Positions 8,179 to 16,703 of a stretch of 64,000 nucleotides of DNA are shown here, piece after piece. The DNA is from Litoribacter populi (GTDB lineage: Bacteria; Bacteroidota; Bacteroidia; Cytophagales; Cyclobacteriaceae). Below the pieces are notes generated by a model. The model searched no databases. It was given only the letters and a program-made list of their open reading frames with translations, and was not told the origin of the DNA. A program made the translations under genes and the position numbers. Every line of letters starts with the position of its first letter. Positions within the stretch are counted from its first letter, which is position 1. The DNA is taken from positions 1,412,383 to 1,476,382 of the forward strand of contig NZ_VMKN01000001.1 of assembly GCF_007483685.1 (NCBI RefSeq), written 5' to 3'.

Positions 8179-9066
8179 ATGAGTGATTTGAAAAAAATAA
8201 ATTGGAAGTCTGTTTTTTCACTTAAATCCATAGCCTTTACGCTTATTGGGGTTTCTTTTGCAGTGGTGGGTCTTCAGGGCTTTATGGTGCCCAATAATTT
8301 TCTGGATGGGGGAATTACCGGTATCTCAATATTGGTAAAAGGGTTTGCAGACGTTCATATCAGTATTCTTTTAATAGTATTCAACCTTCCTTTCCTGATT
8401 ATCGGCTATAGCAAAATTGGGCAGACCTTCAGTCTGAAGGCACTGATAGCAGTATTGATGTTGGCAGCCGGAATGTATTTTATTGAAATCCCTATTTTCA
8501 CAACAGATAAAGTTTTGATTGCCGTCTTTGGTGGTTTTTTTATTGGGATGGGGATAGGGTTTGTGATAAGAGGTGGAGGGGTAATAGACGGGCTGGAAGT
8601 CATAGGGTATTACACCAAGAAAAAATCCGGTTTTACTTCGGGGGAAATAATATTGGCCTTAAACACGATCATCATCTTGGGTGCCGCTTTTAAATTCGGT
8701 ATAGAGACCGCCATGTATTCTATCCTAGTATATTTCACGGCCATGAAAACTTCGGATTATGTGGTTGATGGTTTTGAAGAGTATACTGCCTTGACCATCA
8801 TATCCAAGGAACACGAGCCGATTAAAGACCTTATAGTCAATAATTTTGGGAAAGCTATCTCGGTGTACAAAGGAGAAAGAGGCTATCTGCCTGAGAATTT
8901 TCATTTGAAATACGAGTGTGACATCATCATGACCATCGTCACCCGCTTGGAGATCCATCGAATCAAAGAGGCAGTTAACGAAATAGATGCTGAAGCATTT
9001 TTTTATATCCAAAGTATCAAGGAAGTAAAGGGGGGACTGATCAAAAGAAAAACAGAGCAGCATTAA
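8179..9066 (+). CDS. YitT family membrane protein (DUF161/DUF2179)
   Basis: This 295-residue protein has five or six membrane helices in the first 200 residues and a soluble C-terminal DUF2179 domain (about 215-285: TALTIISKEHEPIKDLI and IMTIVTRLEIHRIKEAV). GGGVIDGLEVIGYYTKKKSG is a characteristic YitT loop. The family is of unknown transport function. It ends 1 bp before the HD-domain gene, with which it must be co-transcribed. The link to the cyclase upstream is less certain because of the 105-bp repeat-containing gap. Confidence 0.85.
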   Translation: MSDLKKINWKSVFSLKSIAFTLIGVSFAVVGLQGFMVPNNFLDGGITGISILVKGFADVHISILLIVFNLPFLIIGYSKIGQTFSLKALIAVLMLAAGMYFIEIPIFTTDKVLIAVFGGFFIGMGIGFVIRGGGVIDGLEVIGYYTKKKSGFTSGEIILALNTIIILGAAFKFGIETAMYSILVYFTAMKTSDYVVDGFEEYTALTIISKEHEPIKDLIVNNFGKAISVYKGERGYLPENFHLKYECDIIMTIVTRLEIHRIKEAVNEIDAEAFFYIQSIKEVKGGLIKRKTEQH

Positions 9067-9067
9067 A

Positions 9068-9667
9068 ATGGTTGATTTTAATTTTGTTTACAGCCAATTG
9101 ATACCAAAGCTCGAACGGGATCTACCTGACTTTCTCTGTTATCATAATGTAGCCCATACCCTTGATGTACTGCATAGCTGCTTGCTAATTGCGGAAAATG
9201 AAGATATTGATCCGTTGGATTTAAAGCTTATCCAAACCGCAGCGCTATATCACGATGCCGGTTTTCTGGTTCAAGCTGAAAACCATGAGGAAATAGGATG
9301 TGCTATGGTAAGGGAAGAACTTCCTGGCTTTGGTTTTTCAAAGGATCAAGTAGAAAAAGTCTGCGGAATGATAATGGGCACAAAAATTCCCCAAGCGCCT
9401 ATGACCATTTTGGAGAGGGTTGTGGCCGATGCTGATCTGGAGTACCTAGGCACTGATCAATTTGATGAAAAAAGCAGAAGACTGTATCAGGAAATGAAGC
9501 ATTTTGATCCTGCTCTGAATGGGGTGGACTGGCTTAAAATACAAATAGACTTTTTGGAAAGACATTCCTACCACACCCATTTCTGTATCGCGAACCGTGA
9601 GCAAAAGAAACAGGAAAACCTGCAGAAGCTGAAAGTCAAACTGGCTGAGCTAACAGCTGGTCAATGA
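9068..9667 (+). CDS. HD-domain phosphohydrolase
   Basis: This 199-residue metal-dependent hydrolase shows the HD-family ligands in order: H in YHNVAHTLDV, the HD pair in AALYHDAGF, H in ENHEEIG, and D in VVADADLEYLG. It is an HD/PDEase-like fold without a sensory domain. Members often cleave nucleotides or cyclic nucleotides. Given the cyclase four genes upstream, a phosphodiesterase role is an attractive inference but not shown by sequence. It overlaps the operon end of YitT (1-bp gap). Confidence 0.8.
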   Translation: MVDFNFVYSQLIPKLERDLPDFLCYHNVAHTLDVLHSCLLIAENEDIDPLDLKLIQTAALYHDAGFLVQAENHEEIGCAMVREELPGFGFSKDQVEKVCGMIMGTKIPQAPMTILERVVADADLEYLGTDQFDEKSRRLYQEMKHFDPALNGVDWLKIQIDFLERHSYHTHFCIANREQKKQENLQKLKVKLAELTAGQ

Positions 9668-9749
9668 CTTGGGTATTCATTTTCACATACTCCTTACCCA
9701 TCTAAATTCCTTAAATTTAATTAAGGAATTAATATCCATAGAAACAATT

Positions 9750-9852
9750 TGTTCGCTTACGGACAAAAATGAGCGGTTTTATGGATGAATGGCCTTTCAA
9801 ACCATGTACTCAGCGTCTTTATAGCCATTATAGGGGTGGCACGGGAATGGGA
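9750..9852 (+). promoter_or_regulatory. candidate sigma-54 promoter with palindromic enhancer site (permease 9912)
   Basis: Palindrome TGTTCG-CTTA-CGGACA at 9750-9765. TGGCACG (perfect -24 element) at 9837-9843, followed after 4 bp by TGGG where TTGC is expected (9848-9851). The distance from palindrome end to -24 box is 72 bp. The start codon is 75 bp further on. Both the palindrome and the -24 block are shared, with the same spacing, with the permease genes at 52088 and 56839. The weak -12 half lowers certainty. Confidence 0.6.
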
Positions 9853-9911
9853 AAGAAGATCGTCTACTCATTGGGATTCAACAAAACAGCAATTTTTATT
9901 AAGGGAAAAAT

Positions 9912-12269
9912 ATGTGGAAAAACTACCTTAAAATCGCCTGGAGAAACATCATCAGAAGCAAGGGATATGCATTTATCAATATCGGAGGTTTGGGAATCGG
10001 GATTGCCGCTTCTATTTTGATAATGGTTTGGGTGCAGTTTGAGCTCAGCGTAGACCGGTTTTATGAGCATTCGGATAGGATTTATGCGGTTTGGAGGAAC
10101 GCTGAAATGCAAGGTGAAATCTTTACTTGGGATTATACCCCTGCACCATATAGCCCTGCATTAAAGGAGAAATTCCCTGAAGTAGAAGAAACAACAAGAA
10201 TTACAGAATGGGATGCACAGTTGCTTACCGTTGGAACAAACAGTTTCTATGAAGAAAGCTCATTTGTTGATCCGGGATTTTTTAAGATTTTTCCTTTTGA
10301 AGTGCTTGAAGGTGATCCGGTTTCTGCTTTGGAGGATCCCAATTCGATCATTCTTACTGAGACAGTTGCCAAGAAATTGTTTCCCGATGAGGATGCCATG
10401 GGGAAAATGGTTCTTGTAGAAAAAAGGCTGGACTTCATGGTCAAAGCCATCATCAAGGATTTGCCGGAAAATACTGATTTTAAATTCAGATTTTTTCTTC
10501 CTTTCAGAAAACTGGAAGATATGGGATGGGCAAGTCCCAACTGGGATAGCAATTCTTTCCGGACTTTTGTCTTACTCCAGAAAGGGACGGACTTGGAAAC
10601 CTTTAATGAAAAATTCTCCGGATTTACAGCTATGCACATGGATGCAAGCAGTACCAGCGACTTCCTGTTTCCTATGGCTGACCTGCACTTGCATTCAAAA
10701 TTTGAAAATGGGCAGTCTGTAGGCGGAAAGATAGAATTGATTCGCCTATTCGGTATTTTAGCGGTCATCGTTTTGCTGATAGCCTGTATCAATTTTATCA
10801 ACTTAAGTACAGCCCAAAGTCAAAACAGGGCTAAAGAAGTAGGTGTGAGAAAAGTGACAGGGGCAGGCCGTGCAATGTTGATCAGTCAGTTTTTGGTAGA
10901 GTCGATTCTGATAACCTTGTTTGCATTTGGAGTTGCTATACTGATTGTTTCCTTATCATTGCCATGGTTCCAAGACCTCATCGGTAAGCACCTTCAAAAC
11001 CCTTTTGAACATACTTATTTCTGGCTGTTGAGTATTGTTTGTATTTTTGTAATAGGCGTTTTGGCCGGGAGCTATCCCGCTTTTTTGTTAAGCTCATTCA
11101 GCCCCTCCATTGTTTTCAAAACCAAGCTTAACAACCATAAATATTGGATTAACCCGAGGCAGGCACTCGTAGTTTTTCAATTTGCCATTGTGGCCATTTT
11201 GATTTCCAGTGTATGGATAGTCAGAGATCAGATGAATTTTGTCCAAAACAGAGACTTAGGACTTGATAAAGAAAACCTGATTTTTCATCCGGTCACAGAA
11301 CCCATCCGAAAAAGCAAATTGGCTTTCCGGGAGGAGCTACTTGCTATGCCTGAGGTAGCGGCTGTAACTTATACTTTTTCTCCACTGACAAATATTTACA
11401 GTGATACAGGAGGAATGATATGGCAAGGAAAAAACGAGGAAAACAATAAAAGTATTTCCAGAATGGGTTCTGACGCCAATTTGGTAGAGACGGCAGGGAT
11501 GGAGTTGATTGCGGGAAGAGATATAGATGTGTATACCTATCCCGGTGACAGCAATGCTGTGATTCTTAACGAGAAAGCACTGGAAATTATGGGCTTTGAA
11601 GAACCTTTAGGTCAAGTGATTCAAGATGGGGATTTCAATTTTACGGTAGTAGGCGTTGTCAAAGATTTTATCATGGATTCCCCCTTTGACGAGGTGCAGC
11701 CTATTGTGGTTTTTGGACCAAAGAGGAATCTGAATTTTATACATATCAGGCTAAAAGAGGGAAATGACAATCAGAGTACAATGATGAATCTTGCTGAGGT
11801 ATTCAATAAATTCAATCCAGATGCTCCATTTGAATATGAGTTTGTTGACCAAATACACGCAAGAAAATTCACCAACCAACAGCGTACATCCAAATTGATG
11901 GGGATATTCACGGGTTTGGCCATCGTCATTTCTTGTTTGGGACTTTTCGGGTTGGCAGCTTTCATCGCCGAACAAAGGAGGAAGGAAATATCAGTCAGGA
12001 AAGTATTGGGTGCGTCAGTGCCCGGTTTGGTTAGGCTGATTTCCTCAGAGTTTACAAAATTGGTCCTGATAGCGGTGGTGCTGGGAATTCCCGTGGCTTG
12101 GTATGTCATGGATTCCTGGCTGCGAAGTTTTGCTTACCGGACATCCATTGACTGGAAAATATTCCTTTGGACGTCAGTGTTGGCTTTGCTTATAGCCTTT
12201 TTGACCGTCAGTTCGCAGGCCATTAAAACAGCATTGATCAATCCTGCTAAAATATTGAAGGATGAATAA
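9912..12269 (+). CDS. MacB/FtsX-type ABC transporter permease (orphan)
   Basis: 785 residues. An amphipathic start (MWKNYLKIAWRNIIRSKG) leads into helix 1 (about 20-42), then a periplasmic MacB_PCD domain (about 45-275). Three helices follow (about 278-300, 335-356, 370-395), then a second half with a further helix at 417-437, a second periplasmic domain, and three C-terminal helices starting at about 663, 715 and 750. This is the duplicated FtsX layout. The cytoplasmic coupling loop motifs AKEVGVRKVTGAGR and RKEISVRKVLGAS are present in both halves. No ATPase or periplasmic adaptor gene is adjacent. Such permeases probably pair with a shared ATPase elsewhere and export peptides or lipids, or act in mechanotransmission. 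Confidence 0.9.
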   Translation: MWKNYLKIAWRNIIRSKGYAFINIGGLGIGIAASILIMVWVQFELSVDRFYEHSDRIYAVWRNAEMQGEIFTWDYTPAPYSPALKEKFPEVEETTRITEWDAQLLTVGTNSFYEESSFVDPGFFKIFPFEVLEGDPVSALEDPNSIILTETVAKKLFPDEDAMGKMVLVEKRLDFMVKAIIKDLPENTDFKFRFFLPFRKLEDMGWASPNWDSNSFRTFVLLQKGTDLETFNEKFSGFTAMHMDASSTSDFLFPMADLHLHSKFENGQSVGGKIELIRLFGILAVIVLLIACINFINLSTAQSQNRAKEVGVRKVTGAGRAMLISQFLVESILITLFAFGVAILIVSLSLPWFQDLIGKHLQNPFEHTYFWLLSIVCIFVIGVLAGSYPAFLLSSFSPSIVFKTKLNNHKYWINPRQALVVFQFAIVAILISSVWIVRDQMNFVQNRDLGLDKENLIFHPVTEPIRKSKLAFREELLAMPEVAAVTYTFSPLTNIYSDTGGMIWQGKNEENNKSISRMGSDANLVETAGMELIAGRDIDVYTYPGDSNAVILNEKALEIMGFEEPLGQVIQDGDFNFTVVGVVKDFIMDSPFDEVQPIVVFGPKRNLNFIHIRLKEGNDNQSTMMNLAEVFNKFNPDAPFEYEFVDQIHARKFTNQQRTSKLMGIFTGLAIVISCLGLFGLAAFIAEQRRKEISVRKVLGASVPGLVRLISSEFTKLVLIAVVLGIPVAWYVMDSWLRSFAYRTSIDWKIFLWTSVLALLIAFLTVSSQAIKTALINPAKILKDE

Positions 12270-12371
12270 TCCAAGTGACTCAGGATTGATGGTAAAGCCT
12301 TTAATCAAAAAGTAGAACAATGTTCTTGCTACTGCCCAAGATGCTGGCTATTGTTTTGATAACTTCAGTTA

Positions 12372-12660
12372 TTACTTGGCTTCCTTCAATAAATCCTCTA
12401 AGGAAAGACCTCCCTCCAGAAACAGCCGCTCTTTGTATTCTACGCCCATTCTGTCCAAGAGCCTGGCCATGTTGAAGCCGGTGGCATAGAAATATTTGGT
12501 GCTGGAGGTCTGGTAGCTCCACTTTTGGTTTTGGAAGGGAGCAAAGGTGAAAATATCAATTTTTCCTGAAACTCCATCACACTGGTGGAGAGGGGGTTGT
12601 TGTAGTTCACCAAGTTTAGCCCTAGCAAAAAGAAATACTTTCGACCATCCCTTACCTATA
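12372..12660 (-). pseudogene. frameshifted C-terminal remnant of an exported protein, probably peptidase (copy 2)
   Basis: On the minus strand YFFLLGLNLVNYNNPLSTS and VMEFQEK continues, after a one-base deletion in an A run near 12563, as IDIFTFAPFQNQKWSYQ, then KYFYATGFNMARLLDRMG, ending SLEDLLKEAK and a TAA at 12374-12372. The tail matches the remnant at 2908-3070. No start and no N-terminal domain remain. The ancestor looks like a peptidase-type protein but cannot be named. Confidence 0.65.
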
Positions 12661-12969
12661 GGTTGAAAACTCCCCGTTCAGCACCTTCAATTTGGTTTGG
12701 ATCAGCCTTAGGGCTTTTTTCTTTTTTTTGTTTCTGTCGTAACCCACATCGATATCTTCAATCTGTTTATGGGCTTTTTGTAAGATTTCAATGGCTTCAA
12801 ATATTCTTCCTTCTTGGATGGCTTTTTTCGATTGTTGTTGGGCTTTTTTAAGGGTGGCCATAAGCTGACTTGAGGAGTATCTTCTTTTTGTAGGGAGATT
12901 CAATAAAGTCACCATTAAAGCAATCAGCAGAAGGAGGATGAGAAAAAATTCAAAAAGCATCGGGCACAT
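12652..12969 (-). CDS. small membrane-anchored coiled-coil protein, unknown
   Basis: 105 residues. A single N-terminal membrane helix (about residues 5-27, FEFFLILLLLIALMVTLLNL) is followed by a basic, helical region (about 35-95) rich in Lys/Gln with TPR-like spacing (KKAQQQSKKAIQEGRIFEAI). An ATG nine bases downstream (12960) is an equally good start. It partly abuts the frameshifted remnant at 12372. No family recognised. It may be a real small gene or itself a truncated one. Confidence 0.45.
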   Translation of the reverse strand: MCPMLFEFFLILLLLIALMVTLLNLPTKRRYSSSQLMATLKKAQQQSKKAIQEGRIFEAIEILQKAHKQIEDIDVGYDRNKKKKKALRLIQTKLKVLNGEFSTYR

Positions 12970-13133
12970 TATATTCAGAAATCCTAAAGGAAAAGACTAT
13001 AAATCAGCAGTCGATTATCAAATCCTTACATAAAATTATAGGAAATTTTCAATCAGAATAAAAATGACTGGCAGGGAAATCCAATTTGGTAAAAAAATGT
13101 AAATAAAAGGAATATGTGATTCTCGGGTGGGGA

Positions 13134-13835
13134 TCAATAAACTTCAAATAACCTTTTGAGCACTTTGGAAAACCCCCTTCTCATTGGAATAATGTGATCC
13201 TGGATCACGATTTCTTTTGAGTTGAAGGAAGTTACATGGTCTACGTTGATGATAAAGGACTTATGAACCCTTTGAAACCTGTGGTCGGTGATTCCTTCCA
13301 CCACATCTTTAAGAATATCCCTCACGGTATAACATTTAGAAAGGGTGTGAATTTTAGTATACATGCCATCTGCTTTTAAAAACAACACCTCTTCTACCGG
13401 CACCAAAACCAAATGGCCTTTGTCCCTTATTTTCAGACAACTTCTTATCTTAAAATCCTCAGTCCTGTGTCTACCGTTCAGGGCAAGGTAGACTGCCGAT
13501 TTAAGACTGTCCTTAGTAAAGGGCTTTAATAAATATCCATTTTGATGAATAGTGGAGACCCTGTCCAATATTGACTTCTCCGAAAGTCCGGTACAGAAAA
13601 CTATGGAAATTTCTGGAAAGACCTGTTTAATGGTTTGGGCAAGCTCCAAACCTTCCATTTTGCCATGGATCAATATATCTAGAAGAATCAGGTCGATTTT
13701 TTCAGCATGCAGATAATTCAGGATTTCTTTACCGTCAGCAAGTATAGCCGGTACTTCATAACCCAAATCTTCAAGGATATCTTGAAAATTTGTAGCGAGT
13801 TCATGGTCATCCTCTACAATTAAAATCCTCTCCAT
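13134..13835 (-). CDS. LytTR-type response regulator
   Basis: 233 residues. Receiver domain (1-120) with VEDDHE pocket, phosphoacceptor Asp53 (LLDILIHGKMEG) and Lys in LLKPFTKD, then a LytTR DNA-binding domain (about 130-230: VPVEEVLFLKADGMYTKIHT and FQRVHKSFIINVDHV). No kinase is adjacent on the same strand. The PAS kinase at 14293 is divergent across about 450 bp and is the nearest candidate partner. Confidence 0.9.
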   Translation of the reverse strand: MERILIVEDDHELATNFQDILEDLGYEVPAILADGKEILNYLHAEKIDLILLDILIHGKMEGLELAQTIKQVFPEISIVFCTGLSEKSILDRVSTIHQNGYLLKPFTKDSLKSAVYLALNGRHRTEDFKIRSCLKIRDKGHLVLVPVEEVLFLKADGMYTKIHTLSKCYTVRDILKDVVEGITDHRFQRVHKSFIINVDHVTSFNSKEIVIQDHIIPMRRGFSKVLKRLFEVY

Positions 13836-14292
13836 ATTTCAAAGTTCCATAAAATATGGCAAAAAATAAGGAGAGATTAACTAAGTGTTTGAAATTGTAA
13901 ATGATTGGAGAAATTTAATGATTTAAATTCCCTTATTTTACGTTTTCTTAAAAATCGCCCTAGATCCCAGCAGTAGCATCAGCACGGAATTACCAAAACC
14001 TGGTTTATAAACCAAATTGAAAAACACTATCCGGCAAATGTGAAGTATAGGGATAGCTGTTAAAAACCCCTCAGTATATTTTGTGGAGTATTTCAGACGG
14101 AAGGTGTTTGGAGCCTAAAAGCAGACTTTTCCAACAAGTGAATGATTAAGGAGTTGTAAAGGAATAGCTTCAGATGTAAGGTTTATCCGCCATCCTGAAG
14201 CTCTCCAGGAAAAGCTTTCATGGAGATTTAAGTTTCGGCTATCTCAATGGGTAAAAAACGGCTCTGTCTTGTCAGTTAAAGAATTTGTAATT
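13836..14292. other. divergent intergenic region
   Basis: About 450 bp between the divergent LytTR regulator and PAS kinase. It presumably holds both promoters. No gene or strong hairpin seen. Confidence 0.4.
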
Positions 14293-15354
14293 ATGCACAG
14301 ATTAATAGTTGAGAACACAGATGTTATAATTGCTCTCCAGGATCAGGAGCTGGTATATAAATATGTGTCCCCCTCCATCACCAATATTTTGGGATATCAA
14401 CCACACGAAATCCTGAACAAAACTCCAAAAGAAATATTCGGATATTCGGTTAACTTAAATTTATCCTTTCCCCAAAAAATAATTGTCCCTGTAAAGCACA
14501 AAACCATTAAAAGTAAAAAAGTGATTCTGGAAATTTCTTCCAAGCCTCTGCATACTTCCAGTGGTAAGGTAGAATCAATTCTTACCACCTCCAGGGATGT
14601 GACCGAGCGGGAATCTATGATCAATAATCTGGAGGAAGCGCTGTATGAGGAAAAAGAGAAAAACAGATTTGTCCTACGGCTTGCTTCGGCAGCCTTGCAT
14701 GAGTTCAGGAACCCTTTGGCCATTATGATGAGTAGCGAGGAAATCCTTGCTCCCCTCATTGAGGATGTCTCTGCATCTCCGTTGCAGGAAAAACTTAAGG
14801 TTCATCTGGCCAGAATCACAAAACAGACACACCGGTTGACCGAAATGATCAACAGCAGTATGTTCATGCGGGAAAACGTGGAAACCATCACAGATATCCG
14901 TTTTGTGCCGGTCCCTATCAGATGTTTCCTGGAACAACTCGTATTGGGCATGGAGGAAAGCCATGGTGAAAACTTCATCCGTATGGTTTTTCCTGAGGAG
15001 GATAGGTCTGTCCAATCAGATCCTCATTGGCTTTCCTGTATAGTCAAAAACCTTATAGAGAATGCTGTTAAATTTTCCGGGGCTTCCAATGAAATCCCTG
15101 TATTGCTCTTGGTATACAAAACCAATCATTTTATTTTGAAAGTAGCCGATTACGGGATCGGTATTCCTAAAGAAGATCAGGAATTTATTTTTGATTTCTT
15201 TTATAGGGCAAGTAATGTTCGGCAAATTCCGGGCACCGGCTTGGGTTTGAACATCGTTAAGGAATTTATCAATAGGCTGGGAGGCAACATCTCTTTTTCA
15301 AGTGAAGAAAAATTGGGATCTGCATTCACCATAGAGTTGCCATATGAAAGATAA
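14293..15354 (+). CDS. PAS-domain sensor histidine kinase
   Basis: The ATG at 14293 is chosen. A TTG at 14269 would add eight residues. A PAS domain (about 1-115: LVYKYVSPSITNILGYQPHE and LTTSRDVTERE) is joined by a short coiled coil to HisKA with phosphoacceptor His136 (SAALHEFRNPLAIMM) and a HATPase domain with DYGIGIP and GTGLGLNIVKEF boxes. There are no membrane helices, so it is probably a cytoplasmic sensor of a small ligand, redox state or phytochrome-like input. It diverges from the LytTR regulator at 13835, its possible but unproven partner. Confidence 0.88.
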   Translation: MHRLIVENTDVIIALQDQELVYKYVSPSITNILGYQPHEILNKTPKEIFGYSVNLNLSFPQKIIVPVKHKTIKSKKVILEISSKPLHTSSGKVESILTTSRDVTERESMINNLEEALYEEKEKNRFVLRLASAALHEFRNPLAIMMSSEEILAPLIEDVSASPLQEKLKVHLARITKQTHRLTEMINSSMFMRENVETITDIRFVPVPIRCFLEQLVLGMEESHGENFIRMVFPEEDRSVQSDPHWLSCIVKNLIENAVKFSGASNEIPVLLLVYKTNHFILKVADYGIGIPKEDQEFIFDFFYRASNVRQIPGTGLGLNIVKEFINRLGGNISFSSEEKLGSAFTIELPYER

Positions 15355-15478
15355 AATCCTTTGGACAGCTTCAAACCCGGATGCACACCCGAATATCCTT
15401 TCTCTTCTCTCTGATGTTTGATTTTGTAAATAAAGTGCACATGTTTCACAGGTGAGGAGCCCGGTGTCCTGGCGGGGA

Positions 15479-15530
15479 TTAAACCTACTAGGTTTTCGTG
15501 TCAAGGTGATTTAAACCTGGCAGTTTTTTT
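15479..15530. repeat. dispersed bipartite CTGGCAGG palindrome unit (degenerate)
   Basis: ATTAAACCTACTAGGTTTTC then GATTTAAACCTGGCAGTTTT, the same two-half layout as at 2855, 44913 and 46404. It lies at the convergent ends of the PAS kinase and the deacetylase, a place for a bidirectional terminator. Confidence 0.5.
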
Positions 15531-15536
15531 CAAAAA

Positions 15537-16472
15537 TCACTTCAGCAAATCCCTGATAAACCGGGGAGTCCTCGGATCGCCTTCGAAGAATTCCCCCCCT
15601 TTACCCAGGCTCAATGCCCACCGGTCCAGCCATGATATGCCCCAGTCGCCGTACTTGCTGATGGGGGTATTGAAGGCTGGGTCTTCTAATGCCTCTTCCA
15701 GGGAAATAAAGGTGTACCCGTTTTGGCGGTACATTTCTGCCAATGCATCCAGGAAATCGGCATTGAGTGCGTTGGCATGTAAAAGTAGGATTTGCTTGAT
15801 GTTCCGGTCAAACAGTTTGTTCGACATTTGCTGGTAGTACAACAGCTTTTTCTCCATGTACCGGATATAGGCCGAACCGACTTTCGATTGCAGGCCTTCA
15901 TCTTCCGAGGCTAGGGCCTTGTCATAGGCGGCGGCAAAGAGGTAGTCTTCATTATCAATGGTTACCGGGGCTTCCTGATACCCATGTGAAGCGAGAAAAA
16001 GGTTGAGTGAATCATGTGCTGCTTTGCTGCGGCCAATCCGCAGGTAGGGGTGGCGGAAATACTTATAATGCCTTCCAAACTCCTCCAAAAGGGGTTTGGC
16101 CACCCTTTCTCCTTGGAGGATATCTTGGGTGTATTTCTCAAAACCGACCTGATGGTAATTGGCATGAGAGAAGGTATGGTTGCCCAATTCAAAGCCTTGT
16201 GCCAGCCATTCCTTCAACAGCCCCACCCTTTGTTCATCTAGGGATCCTTCTTGGTAAAGCTTGGTTTCATTGACGAAACCAATGGCCGGGATATCGTTTT
16301 CCTTGAGCGTTTCCAGTAGTTTGGCCGTCATCATTTGCTGGAACCCTATATCTTGATGGGAGTAGGGGACAAAGGTAAGGTCATCAAAAGTGAAGCACAC
16401 CTCATGGTTTTGGCTCCAGGAGATGGAGATGATGAAGCTAAAAAACAGTACTAGCAGGGGTTTGTGAAACAT
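15537..16472 (-). CDS. secreted polysaccharide deacetylase (NodB/CE4 fold)
   Basis: 311 residues with a signal peptide ending near SWSQ (residue 21). NodB motifs: FTFDDLT (catalytic and metal Asp pair), ELGNHTFSHANYH (metal H-x3-H) and FRHPYLR (groove). The C-terminal half (VTIDNEDYLFA, ILLLHANALNADFLDAL, YTFISLEEAL) matches the usual His motif region. It would deacetylate an N-acetylated glycan in the periplasm or cell envelope. Single gene convergent with the PAS kinase. Confidence 0.85.
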   Translation of the reverse strand: MFHKPLLVLFFSFIISISWSQNHEVCFTFDDLTFVPYSHQDIGFQQMMTAKLLETLKENDIPAIGFVNETKLYQEGSLDEQRVGLLKEWLAQGFELGNHTFSHANYHQVGFEKYTQDILQGERVAKPLLEEFGRHYKYFRHPYLRIGRSKAAHDSLNLFLASHGYQEAPVTIDNEDYLFAAAYDKALASEDEGLQSKVGSAYIRYMEKKLLYYQQMSNKLFDRNIKQILLLHANALNADFLDALAEMYRQNGYTFISLEEALEDPAFNTPISKYGDWGISWLDRWALSLGKGGEFFEGDPRTPRFIRDLLK

Positions 16473-16587
16473 GGGGTTATATTTTTATCGTTATTTCAAA
16501 TATAGTGAAGTAAATCAGCTGGTTGATGCTTGAGGTAATCGGATTCAAAAGAATGTGCGGTAAATTAATTAAATATTATATCTGAGA

Positions 16588-16632
16588 AGCCCTTTCGGGG
16601 CTATCAAAATCCATAGAGCGGTAGGCTCTATG
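16588..16632. repeat. paired intergenic hairpins
   Basis: AGCCC-TTTCG-GGGCT at 16588-16602, and a perfect 8-bp stem CATAGAGC / GCTCTATG with 5-nt loop at 16612-16632, upstream of the S41 peptidase. They look like dispersed palindromes of Bacteroidota intergenic regions rather than a terminator (no T tract). Confidence 0.5.
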
Positions 16633-16703
16633 TGTATCAATTCAAAGGACAGATAGCGTTTATAAAAGATTTTTTACGTTAATTAGGGCTCAATTTCTTA
16701 CAT

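Noticed and set aside
9837..9852. Full canonical sigma-54 promoter at 9912, 52088 and 56839
   Set aside because: The -24 half is perfect but the -12 half reads TGGG or TGGA instead of TTGC. It is kept as a candidate because of the conserved enhancer spacing, not as a confirmed promoter.
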